The position numbers and the translations under genes are program-made. From Isochrysis galbana (lineage: Eukaryota > Haptophyta > Isochrysidales > Isochrysidaceae), in contig CM030943.1 of NCBI GenBank assembly GCA_018136815.1, positions 611,975 to 675,974 of the forward strand: 64,000 nt of DNA, read 5' to 3'. Under the pieces are notes generated by a model. It ran no database searches. It was not told the origin of the DNA and saw nothing but the letters and a program-made list of their open reading frames with translations. Positions 41,627 to 50,862 of the stretch are shown here, in pieces (the stretch's first letter is position 1; the number at the start of each line of letters is the position of its first letter).

Positions 41627-42946
41627 TTAGCTAAGAAGCTCTTTGGCTAAGAGCAACAAACGCTTGACTACTACCCGATAGCCGAGGACTGCCTTCACTC
41701 TTGGGTCGGCACGCGAGCCCGAGCCTGCAGCTTGCGCCTCGAGCTCGATGACCGTCTGCATGTCCTGCTCAAGGCTCGTGTCAAACCGAGTGAGCGCGTC
41801 TTTCACATGCGCCAAAACAATCTCACCGCCCTCTTCTGAAGCAACATTATCCGCTGGCGAGGCAGATGCACATGCTGTGGAGATGGCAGCAATCCGCTCC
41901 GCGGTGACGCCATCTAGTTGTGCTTGGGTAGCAAGGGTTGCGAGCATCCGCTCGTCGGCTGGCCTGCGAGCCGCGACCTTCATTCCCTTGGGCAATAGGA
42001 GCTCCACATCGTGGACTGATCCATCACGTGGCGCGAAGCCGTATAGCTCGAAGAAGCGGCGTGAAGAATAACTGCCACCGTCATAGCATATGGTTACCTC
42101 GTCCCCGGCGCTCATGTCCCTAAGCGCGTAAAGGTGCATTGAGCCATCGGGGCCAGTGGTGAAGTTGGCCGTGGGGGTCTCTGCGTGGTTTGCCATGTCA
42201 AGGAAAGGGGTGAAAGCAAAGGTGTCCTCATCGACAGTCGAGAAGCAGCGTGATACCACTAGAGCGTGGCACCAGTCCAAGGGCGACGGAATGTACCCAA
42301 CAGCCTCCTCACCGAAGCGTTGCTCGTAGAATCCGGTTGCCGGATGCGCTGAGAGCGTGTGCAGGGTTGGGTAGAGCTTCCGCAAGCGCGCCCTTGTGTC
42401 GTGTGCCTGCTTCTCCAGCACAGCGTCGCACAGCATCGGGATGAAGCCAACCGGCAGGCATGCAGCATTGGACACGTGTGGCGGCAGTGGCAGAAGCTGC
42501 CGGTAACCATCCCAAAACGGCCCACCGGCGCCAGCAGTCGCCTCCATGACGGCGAGCGCTAGCCGGACATCCCAAGTTTCGCCTGCGTCAAACCTCTCCT
42601 TGCCCACCTCGGTGCGCAGGTCGCCCGCAGCATCATGCATGGAATCGGTCTGGCCCATCAGGCCACCGACAACGCCTGAGCGGTGCGCCGTGAGGAGCAA
42701 CTTGCGCGGCACTCGCAACAGCGTGTCTCCCTTCGCGAGGCGCTGCTTAGCGACGAGCGCCGCATTGCCCTGCACTCCGCGCAGCTCGACCGCCGACTCG
42801 ACCCCCCCGAATGAGGCAAGGTCGTCGAAGAGCTGGCTGATTGGGGCGGAAGCGCAGCCGAGCACCGCCGCTCGGCCCGCTGGCCGCCGCTGCGCCGGCG
42901 GCACACACGACCAGCCGACGCAGAGCAACGCGAGCCCGCGCAGCAT
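41627..42946 (-). CDS. SET-domain lysine methyltransferase, Rubisco LSMT/SETD3 type
   Basis: 439 residues, one exon. N-terminus MLRGLALLCVGW then CVPPAQRRPAGRAA: a short signal followed by an Arg/Ala-rich stretch, compatible with a bipartite plastid presequence. SET region: GNAALVAKQRLAKGDTLLRVP start, a long insert (iSET) typical of plant Rubisco large-subunit methyltransferases, the knot FTPFLDMANHAE with the catalytic D.xNH core, and GDEVTICYDGGSYSSRRFF followed by ELYGFA. A helical C-terminal part matches the Rubisco-substrate-binding domain. Such enzymes trimethylate lysine in Rubisco, aldolase or, in animals, histidine of actin. Divergent with the next gene across the inverted-repeat element. 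Confidence 0.92.
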   Translation of the reverse strand: MLRGLALLCVGWSCVPPAQRRPAGRAAVLGCASAPISQLFDDLASFGGVESAVELRGVQGNAALVAKQRLAKGDTLLRVPRKLLLTAHRSGVVGGLMGQTDSMHDAAGDLRTEVGKERFDAGETWDVRLALAVMEATAGAGGPFWDGYRQLLPLPPHVSNAACLPVGFIPMLCDAVLEKQAHDTRARLRKLYPTLHTLSAHPATGFYEQRFGEEAVGYIPSPLDWCHALVVSRCFSTVDEDTFAFTPFLDMANHAETPTANFTTGPDGSMHLYALRDMSAGDEVTICYDGGSYSSRRFFELYGFAPRDGSVHDVELLLPKGMKVAARRPADERMLATLATQAQLDGVTAERIAAISTACASASPADNVASEEGGEIVLAHVKDALTRFDTSLEQDMQTVIELEAQAAGSGSRADPRVKAVLGYRVVVKRLLLLAKELLS

Positions 42947-42976
42947 CCGTATGCGCGAGAGCGCGAGAGCGAGGGC

Positions 42977-44264
42977 GTCAGAGTTTTATTGTTGTATTAG
43001 TATAACCTTAGTGCTGCGGGACCGAAGCCCTTCGACGGCAAAGACGGCAACGGAGCGCCTCCCCCGCGATGGGGGTGTGCGCGGTTGGCGCATGGCTCGT
43101 CCGGTGTACGTGGCTAGGAATGCTAGCTAACAAGATGTCATATGACGCTATACGTTCTAACTTGGTACCCCCGCCGAGAGGTGAGAGGTCACCGCAATCT
43201 CCATGACCATACACCAGACACCAGCGCGCGCGTCGACGGAGTCGTCCAGTCGTCCTCGGAGCCCTTTTCTTGCGGGGGATATTTCCCCCCGCGCGGGGAA
43301 CGCTCGGCGGTTGTTCTTCCTGGTGCGTGGGCGGGCGTCTTGGCGGTCTCCCCGCGCCGGGGGGAACTGCAGCTGCTTTCTGACGGTGCCCCGCGGCGTT
43401 TTCCCCGCGCGCGCGGGGGACGATCGATCTGCGATTCCTGGAAATCGCCCGCGGCGTGGGACAGAGAAGGCTGGCAGGCAGTTTTCTGCCACGATACAAG
43501 CGGGGAAGACGGGCAGTTATGTGTGAGGGGGAGATCGTATCTCGAACCGTCGAGATCGAATCTTCCCCATAGCAATGGCAGTCTTCCTGCTCGTGTTGAG
43601 CGAGTTGTGGAGACCATCCATGATCCATGCCGGCCCGGGATGACCTTTCCGCGTGATGGCGTCTGGGGGGATTCGACGAAGATCGTCCTGCCCGGCGCCG
43701 TGGTGCAGAGCGGATGGCCGTTGCTTTCGTCGCACGACCCCCACAGCCGTAGAAGTAAGAGCTGAGGGGTGCTTGGAGTGATTCGATGTGGTAAAGTGTC
43801 CTTCCCACCTCCCACCCTTGAACTGGTGCAATGCTTGCGGATCTAGCATCGGCCACCACTGAAGAATTTGTGTAGACTGACCACATTGTCCGGGTCCCAC
43901 CAGTTGTGGGAACGTGTGGCGCGCTCGGCAGCCACAAATTCGAAGGAAAGATTTTCATCGAATTCATCGAGTCCATTCGATGACGTGTTGCACCCTTGAG
44001 CGTCGACGAGCGCGCTGGTGTCTGGTGTCTGGTGTCATGGAGTCATGGAGATTGCGGTGACCTCTTGGCGGGGGTACCAAGTTAGAACTTATAGCGTCAT
44101 ATGACATCTTGTCAGCTAGCATTCCTAGCCACATAAGCCGGACGAGCCATGCGCCAACCGCGCACACGCGCACACCCCCATCGCGGGGTAGGGGCTCCGT
44201 TGCCGTCGAAGGGCTTCGGTCCCGCAGCACTAAGGTTATACTAACACAACAATAAAACTCTGAC
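42977..44264. mobile_element. 1.29-kb element with 262-bp terminal inverted repeats
   Basis: Left end 42977-43238 and right end ~44003-44264 are inverted copies (outermost GTCAGAGTTTTATTGTTGT, then GTATAACCTTAGTGCTG, CGGGACCGAAGCCCTTCGAC, and inner ACCAGACACCAGCGCGC). The ~760-bp interior has no convincing gene; it is GC-rich with several CCCCGCG blocks. A degenerate single end lies upstream of DRG2. No clear target duplication at the outer edges. It could be a MITE or foldback transposon, or a duplicated promoter pair, since it fills the divergent promoter of the SET gene (30 bp away) and the next gene (~180 bp away). Confidence 0.85.
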
Positions 44265-44445
44265 GACTACACTACTGTCTCGCCCCCGACGCGCGGCCCG
44301 CCTCCCAACTCCCCGCTCGGGGCATCTAGCTCGTCACGCCGCGCGAGACCGGCAAGGGCGCGCGAGAGGGAACGTGCTTGCGCAGCGAGAGGAGGCAGCA
44401 GAACCGCGCCCTTTCACTCGAGAGCGCGCACCCAATCGGCGCAGA

Positions 44446-45216
44446 ATGGCCGAGAACGAGAAAATGGGCATGTCGCTCGATGCGCTGATTAAGGCGCAGC
44501 GTGCCGAGCGCATCAGGGCCTCCAAGAAGGAGCAGCGCGGCACGGACGGGGAGGGCTCCGCCAAGCTGGCTAAGAGCGCCTTGGTCGCGGCCGTCGGCGC
44601 CCGGAGCAAGGCCCAGCGTGCCGCCAAGCTGGCGAAGGCTCGCGGGATGGAGATTGACTCTGTGCCTGTCCCAGTCGTAGCGCCACGCACGAAGGGGAGA
44701 GGAAGCAGGGTGGGAGGCAAGGCGAGAGAGGATGGATCAGGGAACAAGAAGAAGAAGAAGAAGTCTGGCGCCAAGGGCCCGAAGCCCCTGGCGGCGCTCA
44801 AAGGCCAGCTTCAGACCGCGAAGAACACGGCCGCCGCCAGCAAAGCGGCTTTGCCACAACTGGTCGCGTCCCCTCAGTCGGTCAAGGTGATCATTCCCGG
44901 TGCTGGCGCTTCACCAGCTGCCCAGCAGAAGGCAAAGCTCATGCCCGTTTCGAAGAAGGTGGTGGTCAAGAAAGGAGGCAACCCTTCCATGCCCGGCGCG
45001 ACTCGTGGCATCGGCAAGAAGAAAAAGCCCAAGCGGCTAGCGGGTTTGGCTCATGTCATGTCCAAGTCAGGTTCATCGCCTGAGAACCAAGGGATCACAA
45101 AGGGCAATCGCGGTAAAGGCGGGCGCGGGAAGAGGTTAGGGGCGGGGCGCTCTCAAGGTGCGGGCAAATCGACCAAGGCAAAGTATCGGAGCCTCTCTGC
45201 AAGGTTTAGCTCGTAA
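44446..45216 (+). CDS. Basic protein with UAP56-binding motif (mRNA export adaptor-like)
   Basis: 256 residues. The start MAENEKMGMSLDALIKAQRA closely resembles the UAP56-binding motif of ALYREF/UIF-type adaptors (M.MSLDDIIK). The rest is Lys/Ala-rich and low complexity, ending in an RG-rich tail (GNRGKGGRGKR) and SLSARFSS, as expected for an RNA-binding export adaptor; an RRM is absent, so it is nearer UIF/FYTTD1 or CHTOP in type than ALYREF. Expected site is the nucleus, partner the DEAD-box helicase UAP56/Sub2. I use the ATG after an upstream in-frame GTG. Function rests on the short motif alone. Confidence 0.6.
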   Translation: MAENEKMGMSLDALIKAQRAERIRASKKEQRGTDGEGSAKLAKSALVAAVGARSKAQRAAKLAKARGMEIDSVPVPVVAPRTKGRGSRVGGKAREDGSGNKKKKKKSGAKGPKPLAALKGQLQTAKNTAAASKAALPQLVASPQSVKVIIPGAGASPAAQQKAKLMPVSKKVVVKKGGNPSMPGATRGIGKKKKPKRLAGLAHVMSKSGSSPENQGITKGNRGKGGRGKRLGAGRSQGAGKSTKAKYRSLSARFSS

Positions 45217-45414
45217 ACTAAACCATGACCCTAGAGTGACTTTGCCATCCCCTGGGCCGCATGACTTCTACGTTGGCCTAGGTGCAAGGCACACATCAGC
45301 CTATCTTGAATGCGAACTTCCGCTGATCACTGCCCATCGTGTTGTGCTGTGAAAGTGGTGGTCCTAGTGGGGATTGGTGGCGTCTAGCTACCCATGGCAT
45401 GATCATGTTCGATG
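45217..45414. other. 3' flank, nothing recognised
   Basis: Short spacer after the UAP56-motif gene; one 64-codon open frame without recognisable content. Confidence 0.4.
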
Positions 45415-45630
45415 AAATTTTTTTTTAACATTCTCGCCTCGCGCTCGGCACCGCAACTTAACTCCGTAGCCTCGCCCTTTCCCTTCGCACTCCCTCACTA
45501 CCCGCCTTGCGGCATCTCCCCTTGTGCTCTACTAAGGTGCTCAGGTCGTTGGGCTGGGCGGGGTGCACTTGTCCCCAGCGTGCGTTCTCTCCTCCCTTCT
45601 GTGTCGCTGGGTGACTTGTGACCTGTTTCT
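45415..45630 (-). repeat. Dispersed repeat family A, full-length copy 2
   Basis: On the minus strand: CAGAAGGGAGGAGAGAACGC, CAAGTGCACCCCGC, GACCTGAGCACCTTAGTAGAG, ATGCCGCAAGGCGGG, GGGCGAGGCTACGG, GCGAGGCGAGAATGTTAAAA. Ends in a mixed A/T run. Upstream half matches 50140-50240 well. Confidence 0.65.
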
Positions 45631-46222
45631 TGTCGTTGACTTTCGTGTGTCATGTCGTCATTGAGGCTACTGTTATTGCGTTGTGTGTTTGCGCCCCCGC
45701 GTTAGGCTTGGGACGGGTTATAGGTGCGTCTTAGGCAAGTCGCTCGGCAAGGCCGAGCGCTTCCGCCACTTGGCTTAGGGGCCGTGCGTGATGTTATCGT
45801 CCAAGGCCGTGTTTCAAAAAGGTAACTAACCGCCAACTGATATCGACGAAGAGCACAGTAAAGGCGGCGTTGTGATTGGGTGGATCTGACCACACTGCCC
45901 AACACCCATAAAGCTCGAAACAAACGAAGAAGGAGTAGACAAATGAATTGACGAGCGATGTGAAGCCTCGGTGTTCAATATGTCGCGAGCGAGCGGCGAA
46001 CCATCGAGTCAAGCAGCCCAAAAAAAACAAAATTCGTTCGCAATCGAGCCTTGTAGAGCTTCCTCATAGTCGGCCAACTCGGATAGAAGCTGCGGGTAAG
46101 TATGCTCGTCCTTGGTCCGTGTTCTTGGACATATTTTTGTGTCACGCACCAACTCGAGCGGGATGCAGCATACCCTCTTGCCAAACGAGTGGGTTGGATA
46201 GCTACCCTCATGATCCCCACGA
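45631..46222. other. Intergenic with decayed minus-strand coding-like stretch
   Basis: A minus-strand frame (45794-46030) contains ELYGCWAVWSDPPNHNAAF, which looks like protein but is not recognised. A family D box recurs at 46180-46201. Confidence 0.25.
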
Positions 46223-46385
46223 TCTTCCGCGATTGAACGCTTTTCCATGTGTAGGCTGATGGTGATTGAACGCTTTTCCATGCGGTGGGGGTGATGGCGA
46301 TTGAACGCGTTCCACGTGTAGGCTGATGGTGATTGAACGCTTTTCTTTGATGTGGGTGATGGTGATTGAGCGCTTCTCGCCTAAG
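46223..46385 (+). repeat. Imperfect tandem array around GATTGAACGCTTTTC
   Basis: Four to five units of ~40 bp, each with GATTGAACGCTTTTC (variants GCGTTCC and GAGCGCTTCTC) followed by CATGTGTAGGCTGATGGT or GTGGGGGTGATGG. The same core appears once at 34827 and, reversed, at 49308-49322. Confidence 0.75.
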
Positions 46386-46499
46386 CTTTTGACCGAGAAC
46401 GAGAACGAGAGAATTATAACGATAATACCGAACGACGAAGAGAAGCCTAACGAGTGTCGACTCGCGAATGCGACAGATACCTGAACGCGCGACTTGCCC

Positions 46500-46755
46500 T
46501 AAAAACGCTAGGAGCTAGAGCTAGGAGCACGCAAGGAGGTAAAAGCCAACCAAGCGAGCGAGGGGCAAAGTAGGAAGTAGGCGACAAGGGAGGCTACAAA
46601 GGAGGCGAGGGCAAAGAAGGCGCGAATGTAGGATGATGCGACGGTGACTAGCCTACAAGGTACAAGGACAAGGAGGAGGGGCATAGGAACGCAGACGACT
46701 TCTTAAACAAAAGGGTCGATCGTCGATCGTGGATCGCGGATGCGACAGTACTACG
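46500..46755 (+). repeat. Dispersed repeat family E, copy 2
   Basis: Direct-orientation partner of 26750-26970, starting at GGAGCACGCAAGGAGGTAA and ending at GGATCGCGGATGCGAC. From here to 47245 nothing else is recognised; 46930-47045 carries four CGAAATTTGGG/CGAAATTCGAG-type boxes. Confidence 0.6.
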
Positions 46756-47246
46756 TAGCTTTAGCTTTCAATTATTCTCTTTTATTGACAATCTTTACCC
46801 TTGTTTCATAGCATAATACAGTATATTGTGTGCTATACCGTATCTAAATAGGCTCAGTGCTCAGTGCATTAATATCGACATTAGCGCACACGTACGTATA
46901 TGTACGTATGTATGTGTGGTTAGTTGTCTAATATGCGCGCAAAGTGCGCTGAGAAATTTCGAGCGAAATTCGAGCGAAATTTGGGCCGAGCCGTCCCGAA
47001 AGTTGTAGAAATACTAGCGAATTTTAGCAGCGAAATTTGGGTGGGTCGTGGGTCGGGCACGCAACTCTGGCCGGGGCCAAGTAACGACGAGCCGAGCACG
47101 ATTCGGCTGGCTGGGCGACGTGCAGGCCGCCACGTTGGGGGGCCGGAGGCTCGCCCCCCGTGCACGTTGCCAGCGCCAGCACGGCTCGGGAGAGTGTGAG
47201 GGCCCCGACGGGGCGGCTATCCGTTACAGGTTGCCCCCACACGGGG

Positions 47247-47311
47247 GGGAGGGGGGGGGGGGGGGGCGCTCTCCCGCACCGCGTGCCGCCCCCCTCTGTC
47301 CCCCCCCCCCT

Positions 47312-47348
<37 letters not shown>

Positions 47349-47871
47349 CTCTCCTCTTCCCCACGTTTCTTCCCTCATCTTCTAGTGGGGGCACCTGAGG
47401 ACGAGGAGCCCCTCTTGCTGGCCGTTCGGTCGTTTGGCGCGGGGGGAGGGGGGGGGGGCCGGGGGCGGGGGCGGGGGGCTCTCTCGCGAGTCCGTTGGCG
47501 TGCTCTCGACAAGTGAAAAGAAGGGGGGAGGGGGGGATTCCTCAAACGGAAAAAACCTCCGACCAAAAGCATCCCACACACTCGAGACTAGAGCTCTAAG
47601 TTGTTCCTTTGTTGGTGCGGTGCCCCGCCCCCCCCCCCCCCCCCCTCTCCCCAATCTCTCCTCTCCCCTCTCCTCCCTCCCGAACTTCCCCCTTTTCTCT
47701 TCCTCTTGGTTCTTCTCTTCCTTCCTCTTGATACTGTGAGCTCGAGAGGCGGAGTGGCTGAATCTCTTCCCCCCACCCCCCCTCTTTCCCCACCCCCCGC
47801 ACCTCCCCCGGCCGAGAAGGGGCGAGAGCGTCCGCCACTCTGCGCCCTTCCCCTCTCCTCCGCTGCGCGCG
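47247..47871 (+). repeat. G tracts, (CT)n microsatellite and pyrimidine-rich leader
   Basis: Contains poly-G and poly-C runs, a (CT)n stretch at about 47310-47350 and pyrimidine-rich DNA up to the next start codon. Open frames here on both strands come from composition and are not credible genes. May hold the promoter and 5' UTR of the gene at 47872. Confidence 0.6.
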
Positions 47872-48584
47872 ATGGGCGCCGAAAGCCACACAGACGAGAG
47901 CATGGCCCTCGACGACGACATGCTCGCCCTCATCGACGAGGAGCTCTCGCAGTTTGATGCGCAGAGCAGGTGAAGCCGAGAGAGAGGCGTTTGCGACCGA
48001 GCCTTGCAGCCGCCCTGGACTTGGTGGCCTTGCCTGCACAAGGAATGGGAGTGGAAACACGCAGCCAATTGTTTACGGGGTCATCCACGCTTGATGTCAC
48101 GCATGCGCGTGGCTCCATGCTGCATGCACTCCGCCCTAGTGTTCCAGGGGTCGGCTCAAGTTCCCTCGCTGCTTCCGAACATTGCAGGGAAGAAGAGGAT
48201 GAGGTGAACAGGCTGATTCGGGAGGAGATGCGCATGCTCAGCCGACAAAGCACGCGGCTCAATGTGAATGAACGTGGGGAGCGTCTCAAGAAGATGGCTC
48301 AGTCTAGGGCGTCGCGAGAGGTAGGGCACTTTCAACTCCTCAGAGTGCTTGCTCCATGCTGCAGTATGTGATTCCATGGCCGGAGTCTTTATGGTGCACC
48401 TTGCCCTCCCCGGCGACTAACCGACGCGTTTTCTTTCACAACACACTGTACCTTCGGCTCTGACTCAATTTGCATCCCCGAACAGGCAAACCGATCTGAC
48501 ATGCGTGCTGACATTGCCCGGCGGAAACGACTCGCTGCTGCTGTCAGTGCCCCTCAGACTGTGCATGTTGAGCTGGTCCTATAG
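47872..48584 (+). CDS. Small coiled-coil protein of unknown function, three exons
   Basis: Exons 47872-47969, 48188-48320 and 48486-48584 join in phase through GT-AG introns (218 and 165 bp) to 109 residues. Acidic N-terminus (DESMALDDDMLALIDEELSQ), then a charged helix with REEEDEVNRLIREEMRML and a basic part (MRADIARRKRLAAAV). Heptad-like Leu/Ile spacing suggests a coiled coil. No domain recognised. The consistent splice phases and retained frame are the main evidence that it is real. Confidence 0.6.
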
Positions 48585-49289
48585 GAGGATACTCCCCTGA
48601 AGAGCCCAAGCAGGACATGGTATCAGAAAGAGACATGTACATGCACGTACAACCCCAAAATCGTGGGTCGGACGAGAGCTGGAGGTGGACTTCTCCCAGT
48701 CACTTGGCACGCTACTCCATGAACGAGTTCGCCATAGCCATCGGCGCGCGTGGGAACATGCATTTCTCTGCAACTTCTCTTCTTCGCGGTCTTTCGACCA
48801 CATGTTATGACTCCCAAACTTCACGTCAGATTTCTTAGATATGCCTCGATCGGATTGAGCATCTTCTTCATGGTCGCCCTTGTGATCATTCTTACTTTTT
48901 CAATGTCGATGCGGCGAATTTGACCTCCAGACCGCCCAAGAGATGTGCCCTTGGCCGCGTTCGATGTGAATTTCTATACCGGACACGACATCTTCAAATT
49001 TAGGTGTGTTGATCGACGTGTCGAATTATATGTCGCCGTGTCGTCTCTTTCAGGAGAGTGTCATTTGCTATTGTTGCTGAACTGCGGTATCTGTCACCTA
49101 TCAGCTACCAGTTGCGGGTCTCTTTGTGCTCGGGCTTTGTATTTTTAACTACTCTACATAAGACTTCATGTTATTATTATCGTGACTTGGCCATCCCCAC
49201 TAGCTAATTGGACACGCATATATAAACCTTTTACCCATTGCTGTCTTTCATGAAGCATACTTTCTACACCCTCACTCCCACTCCCCATG
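48585..49289. other. Intergenic, nothing recognised
   Basis: No coding, splice or repeat signal beyond a CCCCACTAGCTAATTGGACAC box (49195-49215) that recurs at 60309-60329. Confidence 0.4.
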
Positions 49290-49910
49290 CCCTTCCCCCC
49301 CAGACCAAAAGCGTTCAATTATCCCCATCCCTGCTAACACCTTTCGCTGTCACCTGGAGGTTACTTGACTCAACTTGACACTTCACATGTTGAAACACGC
49401 ACGTGGTCTGACTCCAGTCACTCGATTTGGGGCAGGGTCGATATCTCGTTGAAATTCACGATCCACGTCTCACACCAAAGAGCACTGATGAGTGTATGTC
49501 CACACCAAAGAGCATCGACCGCGTAAAAGCAGACAACAAGTTTCGTCACACGTCTACATGGAGGAGACGAGGAAGGGTGAGCAGTTCCCTGCAGTTGAGC
49601 AGTTCCCTGCCGTTGAGCAGTTCCCTGCCGTTGAGCAGTTCCCTGCCGTTGAGCAGTTCCCTGCCGTTGAGCAGTTCCCTGCAGTTGAGCAGTTCCCTGC
49701 AGTTGAGCAGTTCCCTGCAGTTGAGCAGTTCCCTGCAGTTGAGCAGTTCCCTGCAGCTGAGCAGTTCTCCGCCCCCCTGCCGCCCTGCATTGCCTACCAG
49801 CCCCCCTCTCCCTTCAGAGCCCTCCTCTCCCTTCAGAGCCCGCCCACCCCGGGGGGTGTCCGCGATGGTATGAGGGGGGCGCGAGGCCCCCATTGTCCCG
49901 CACTTATAAA
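49290..49910 (-). repeat. Dispersed repeat family D, inverted copy with minisatellite
   Basis: Reverse counterpart of parts of 34260-34860. Contains AGACCAAAAGCGTTCAATTA, TCACCTGGAGGTTAC and GGGGCAGGGTCGATATCTCG in the order expected for an inverted copy, then the minisatellite and a CCCTCTCCCTTC block. Confidence 0.65.
49579..49776 (+). repeat. 18-bp minisatellite, 11 units
   Basis: GAGCAGTTCCCTGC(C/A)GTT repeated without indels; units alternate C or A at one position in two blocks. Read as protein it gives EQFPAV repeats in a frame with no other coding evidence, so I regard it as non-coding. Diverged units of the same motif occur at 34255-34340 in reverse. Confidence 0.95.
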
Positions 49911-50139
49911 AGTAGGTTGAGCGCCCCCGTATTCATAGAGAATGAAAAAGGTAGGCTGCAAATGAGCGAAAACTTTAGCCTCGTGGCGAAAACACTCGGT
50001 CTTGCCGAAAGGCTCGCATGACAGAACGAAACACTCCGCTCTGTCTGATCACCCGCCGGATGTACGATAAATCAGTATACGTCACAGCTCGATAAACAAC
50101 GCAGCACTCAACAGCGACGAAAACCTTCAACGACCGTAG

Positions 50140-50365
50140 GATAAACAGGTCGCTCAACGGCACAGGAGGAAGCTGAGAACACACTGCTGAGGACAGGTGC
50201 ACCCCGCTCTGCTCGGACCCCCCGCACGACCTGAGCCCTGAAGTAGTGCACGAGGGGAGTTGCCGCAAGGCGGGGAGTGAGGGTGAGGAAGGAAAAAGGG
50301 CGTGGCTACGAGGATGTGACCCAGTGCCACGGGCGAGGCGAGATTATTAAAAGGTTTTTTGTTAG
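50140..50365 (+). repeat. Dispersed repeat family A, full-length copy 3
   Basis: CGGCACAGGAGGAAGCTGAG, GAACACACTGCTGAGGACAG, GTGCACCCCGC, CGACCTGAGCCCTGAAGTAG, GTTGCCGCAAGGCGGGGAG, GGGCGTGGCTACGAG, GCGAGGCGAGATTATTAAAA then a T run. The rest of the gap to XPD (50366-50862) shows only an AATCTTCAGAT/T-run box near 50420. Confidence 0.65.
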
Positions 50366-50862
50366 TACCGGGCTAGTGAGAGTAGTGAATAGTGGTACTA
50401 AAGGGCTCAGTCATGTTATTAAATCTTCAGATGTGTTTTTACCCCCGTTTGTTTTAATGTAGTAGTATCTAATTGGCTTAGCCTCGCGGTTCGTAAGGGC
50501 CCTCCTCTCGCCACTGCCAAAATATGAGCACAACAACTTTGATACGGCACGAGGGGTCATTTCATTCACCATAGAGATATAGTGAGTCATTGACCAAAAT
50601 GATGTGCCATTTATGCTACACTATTTCAGGTGGCCGGAGATTGGGGCTTATCCCTTTTACTGCCATTCATTGACTGGATAGGATCAGCCCCTAGTGGCGG
50701 CCGTAGCGTCCAACGGCATCAAAGCGACGTGGCATTCGAGCTCTCGTGTCATTCATAGAGAGGTAGCTCCAATGACTGCCCTTACAACCGAAAGCTCCAT
50801 TTCTTTTCTTCCGCAGGCCGCGTATTCTCATGCTACTATGAGCCCTTCCGATGGCTTTGGCA

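Noticed and set aside
43008-43976. 322-codon minus-strand frame inside the inverted-repeat element
   Set aside because: Runs through the inverted repeat and GC-rich interior; no domain, no codon-use support. Not called a transposase.
42977-44264. Mutator-type transposon with 9-bp target duplication
   Set aside because: Long inverted ends fit, but the flanking bases do not show a matching duplication and no transposase is present, so superfamily is left open.
47382-48068. 228-codon and 154-codon minus-strand frames
   Set aside because: Composition-driven (Glu/Gly/Arg from pyrimidine-rich DNA) and antisense to the three-exon gene.
49492-49920. EQFPAV-repeat protein
   Set aside because: Frame is open only because the minisatellite unit is 18 bp; no coding evidence at either side.
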